Below, one piece after another: positions 61,510 through 64,000 of a stretch of DNA of 64,000 nt. The notes under the pieces were generated by a model that saw only the letters and a list, made by a program, of their open reading frames with translations, made no database searches and had not been told where the DNA came from. Where the stretch lies: NCBI GenBank assembly GCA_018340375.1, contig JAFFJZ010000003.1:7254001-7318000 (forward strand), written 5' to 3'. The position numbers and the translations under genes were made by a program. Source of the DNA: Gonatopus flavifemur. Lineage: Eukaryota; Arthropoda; Insecta; Hymenoptera; Dryinidae. Position 1 is the stretch's first letter; the number at the start of each line of letters is the position of its first letter.

Positions 61510-64000
61510 CTGAAATTTATAATACGATTTTATTATTAGTTCATTATTGACCGATGGAATTTGTTTTACAGATATTTTATAAATATTCTCACAAGTTTCT
61601 CGAAATGTTATACGATGAAACTCGTTCTGATCTGACCAAATATGTTTGTTGTACATGTAAATTGTCACTACAATGCATGTTTCACTATTTGAAGAGTAAA
61701 ATTTCAAACGTAACATTCAATTTTTTATCACACAATTCATTTTCATCGAGTAAATTTATCATTACAGGGACTTTTTGTGCAAGAAACGAACGATATTCTC
61801 CCTAGAACAAATATCTTTTTCGGAGGAAATAATTTCCAACTTTCGAATCTGTACAGTTATTTTTACGTGAAGTTTGCACCATTTTGTATTCAATTTCACA
61901 CATGAGTGGATTGGATAATAATTCACTGAACGTACGTAACGAATGATTTGTAACCCGTCGGAACAACTGTTCGAAAATTCTCCAATGTGATGTATACGAT
62001 GGAAATCCATATAAACGAAGTATACGCGATAGGATAAGTCGGAGTACTGTAATTTTCAGCTCCCAACATTGTAATGAATAACATTATAAATTCATACATG
62101 TTGTAGAATCTGTAGAGAATGTTGCAGGATTAAATAATATTAATTTGATTACTCCAAAACTCTTTCATCCTCTTCAGCCATGGGGAATTTCAACACCATC
62201 GATTCAAAGGAGCAATCATTTTTCACAATCTTAGTTCATTTTTCGCGACCATCGGATCTCATAAAATGTTTTCATTCTACTATCCAGAACGAAGTGGGAG
62301 ATCCGTCAACTCAGGAATGTCATCACCCAGTTGAAATGAAATTCGTACGACTGGAATTTCGAGCATCAGTTCGGATGCGACTTTGAATTACACGACGTCG
62401 AGAATTTCCGTGGATATTTCAATTACCTTGTATTTAGATTGGCGAAATGATTTTTTCTCCACCCACGATATCAAACGATACGATAGGGTTCACGAAAGAC
62501 GAAAGGTATTCACTTTTACCACCGAAATGGAATCCGATTCGTTCATGCGTTATAACTGGGTTAGACTACGAGAATTGATTCTCCGTGATGAATGTTTACG
62601 TATTTTGGCGATTCAGGATAATGTTTGAACAATCGAATTCGCTGATTGAATTGTTGTGGAATCCCTAGAGTCGAATGTCAGTAGCTTTTTGTTTTATCAA
62701 TCTCGTTTTATCAATCTCAATTCGAGGATGAGAAAATTATCAGTATTATGAAAAAAATTTCTTTTACTTATCGAAGTCATATGAAAAGTTTTTCTATTCG
62801 ATATTTTATGGAGAACCTAGCAAAATTATCCAAAATCAGGCATATATCTTTCAAGGAGCTGTCTAGGATTAGAAGTGGAGAACTATAACGAGGATAAACT
62901 CATTCGATCTAAATCAGGATTTTCATGCATTATTCTGACGATTAAGAATTGATCGAAACTTCGAAGAGCATCCTCTGAAACACGCTTTCCTATGCCACGC
63001 ATACAACAATGTTGAACGATAATCATCGATCAATTCAATACAGAAGAAAAAATGAATATTATAATTCATAGTACAATCCTCTCTCTACTCAACGCGTATT
63101 TATGAAACGAAAAAGATGAAATAAAATTTATACCACGCCGATTGATCATCACCGTAACACCAGACAAACGTTACACGATTTGTATTCATCTCCTTACATT
63201 TGTATTCATCACTTATCTTCCTTTCCTCTCGTTCTTCTTTGTTTTATTACCATCCTGTTCCTTGTTTCTTACGTTCTCACCAAAAACTTGGGTGACCGTG
63301 TGAAAATAATAGCTGTGATTTATGATAAATCATAAATTTTTGGTAACTGTATCACGTTCGCAACCACCAGAGAATAAAACTCAAAGCAACCAGCAGAATA
63401 ATCTGCGAAAGAAGATGCGGGGGCGTGGAATGATAAGCACTCTGACATTCAAGCAGATTTTTAGTGAAATTCAAATAAAAATGCATGTTGCATGAAAGTT
63501 AAACATCAACGGATGGACGTGTACTTGAGAGAAAGTAATGAAATAAAAATGATTCACGTCCTCCTTGAATCTTCTTGAAAAACTTCTTCCGCGCTAACGA
63601 TCTCTCTTTCTCTTCGCACTGCTTTGAGAAGTTTTCCTCGTACAAGGAAAAGAAGATCCCAAGGTAAGTGCTGAAACAAAAGATGAGGTAAAAGTGAAGA
63701 GCAAACTGCTTTGAGAGTGATAAGGTCATTTAATCGCACCACACGTTGTAAAGTCGAAGATCGTAAGTGAGTTTGAGTGAGTTGACAGTACTCGAACGTC
63801 ATTCCTTTGCCAACTAATATCCACTCCCTCGTCTTTCCAAGAACATACGATTATGTTCATAAATTACTCTCACGCGATGTGTCCTCAACTCCATAGTTGT
63901 ATCAAACTTTCTGCGAGATTTTTTTTTCTTGTAGAAAACTCGCATAATTATACAGTATTTCAGTGCTACTGAATTATTATGTGATAGGTTCTAAATTGAA
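61510..64000. other. Probable 5' intron or upstream region of the NRF-6-like gene
   Basis: The exon starting at 61509 begins with the third base of a codon, so at least one more coding exon lies upstream. No minus-strand segment here resembles the Cys-rich NRF domain or joins in the required phase. Plus-strand frames at 62.18-62.63 kb are open but have no motif. Confidence 0.4.

Noticed and set aside
61762..62628. Search for NRF-domain exons and plus-strand ORFs upstream of the first NRF exon
   Set aside because: No cysteine pattern, no phase-2 donor in the right frame, and no family similarity.

Overview
The window looks like nuclear DNA of an insect. It is AT-rich, its genes are split by short GT-AG introns, it has arthropod-type MITEs, and it carries a member of the insect/nematode NRF-6 (nose resistant to fluoxetine) acyltransferase family. 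A hymenopteran, perhaps a parasitoid wasp, is my guess from composition and repeat style only. No rRNA, tRNA, CRISPR array, operon or phage-like gene was seen.

Layout. (1) 1-4.1 kb: non-coding DNA and degenerate repeats. (2) 4.16-6.1 kb: exon-like pieces. There is a GC-rich first exon coding a signal peptide (+), a coding-like relic with in-frame stops on the minus strand, and two phase-compatible exon candidates (+). (3) 6.1-16.3 kb: gene-poor, with several MITEs. (4) 16.32-17.13 kb: a clean three-exon gene (+) for a 161-residue secreted, lysine-rich, four-cysteine protein that I do not recognise. (5) 17.1-53.3 kb: mostly repeats and intergenic or intronic DNA. A few GC-richer islands (22.9, 26.9, 30.2-30.7, 40.5 and 48.7 kb) could be exons of unresolved genes. 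(6) 53.37-61.51 kb, minus strand: nine exons joining in frame into the acyltransferase-3 membrane domain of an NRF-6-like protein. The 5' exons for its N-terminal luminal domain are not visible and probably lie beyond position 64000. (7) 61.5-64 kb: probably part of a long 5' intron of that gene.

Repeats are the most distinctive feature. At least seven elements have recognisable terminal inverted repeats or are near-perfect foldbacks: 13.98, 15.62, 18.68, 47.13, 50.14, 51.26 and 58.28 kb. A further dispersed family ending in CACTGRGAGAAA occurs several times. Many of these elements are filled with degenerate copies of a short motif that is often palindromic, a different one in each family.

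The only well-supported genes are the NRF-6-like gene and the 161-residue secreted protein gene. They lie on opposite strands 36 kb apart and nothing in the sequence links their functions. Everything else coding is offered as a candidate with low confidence.
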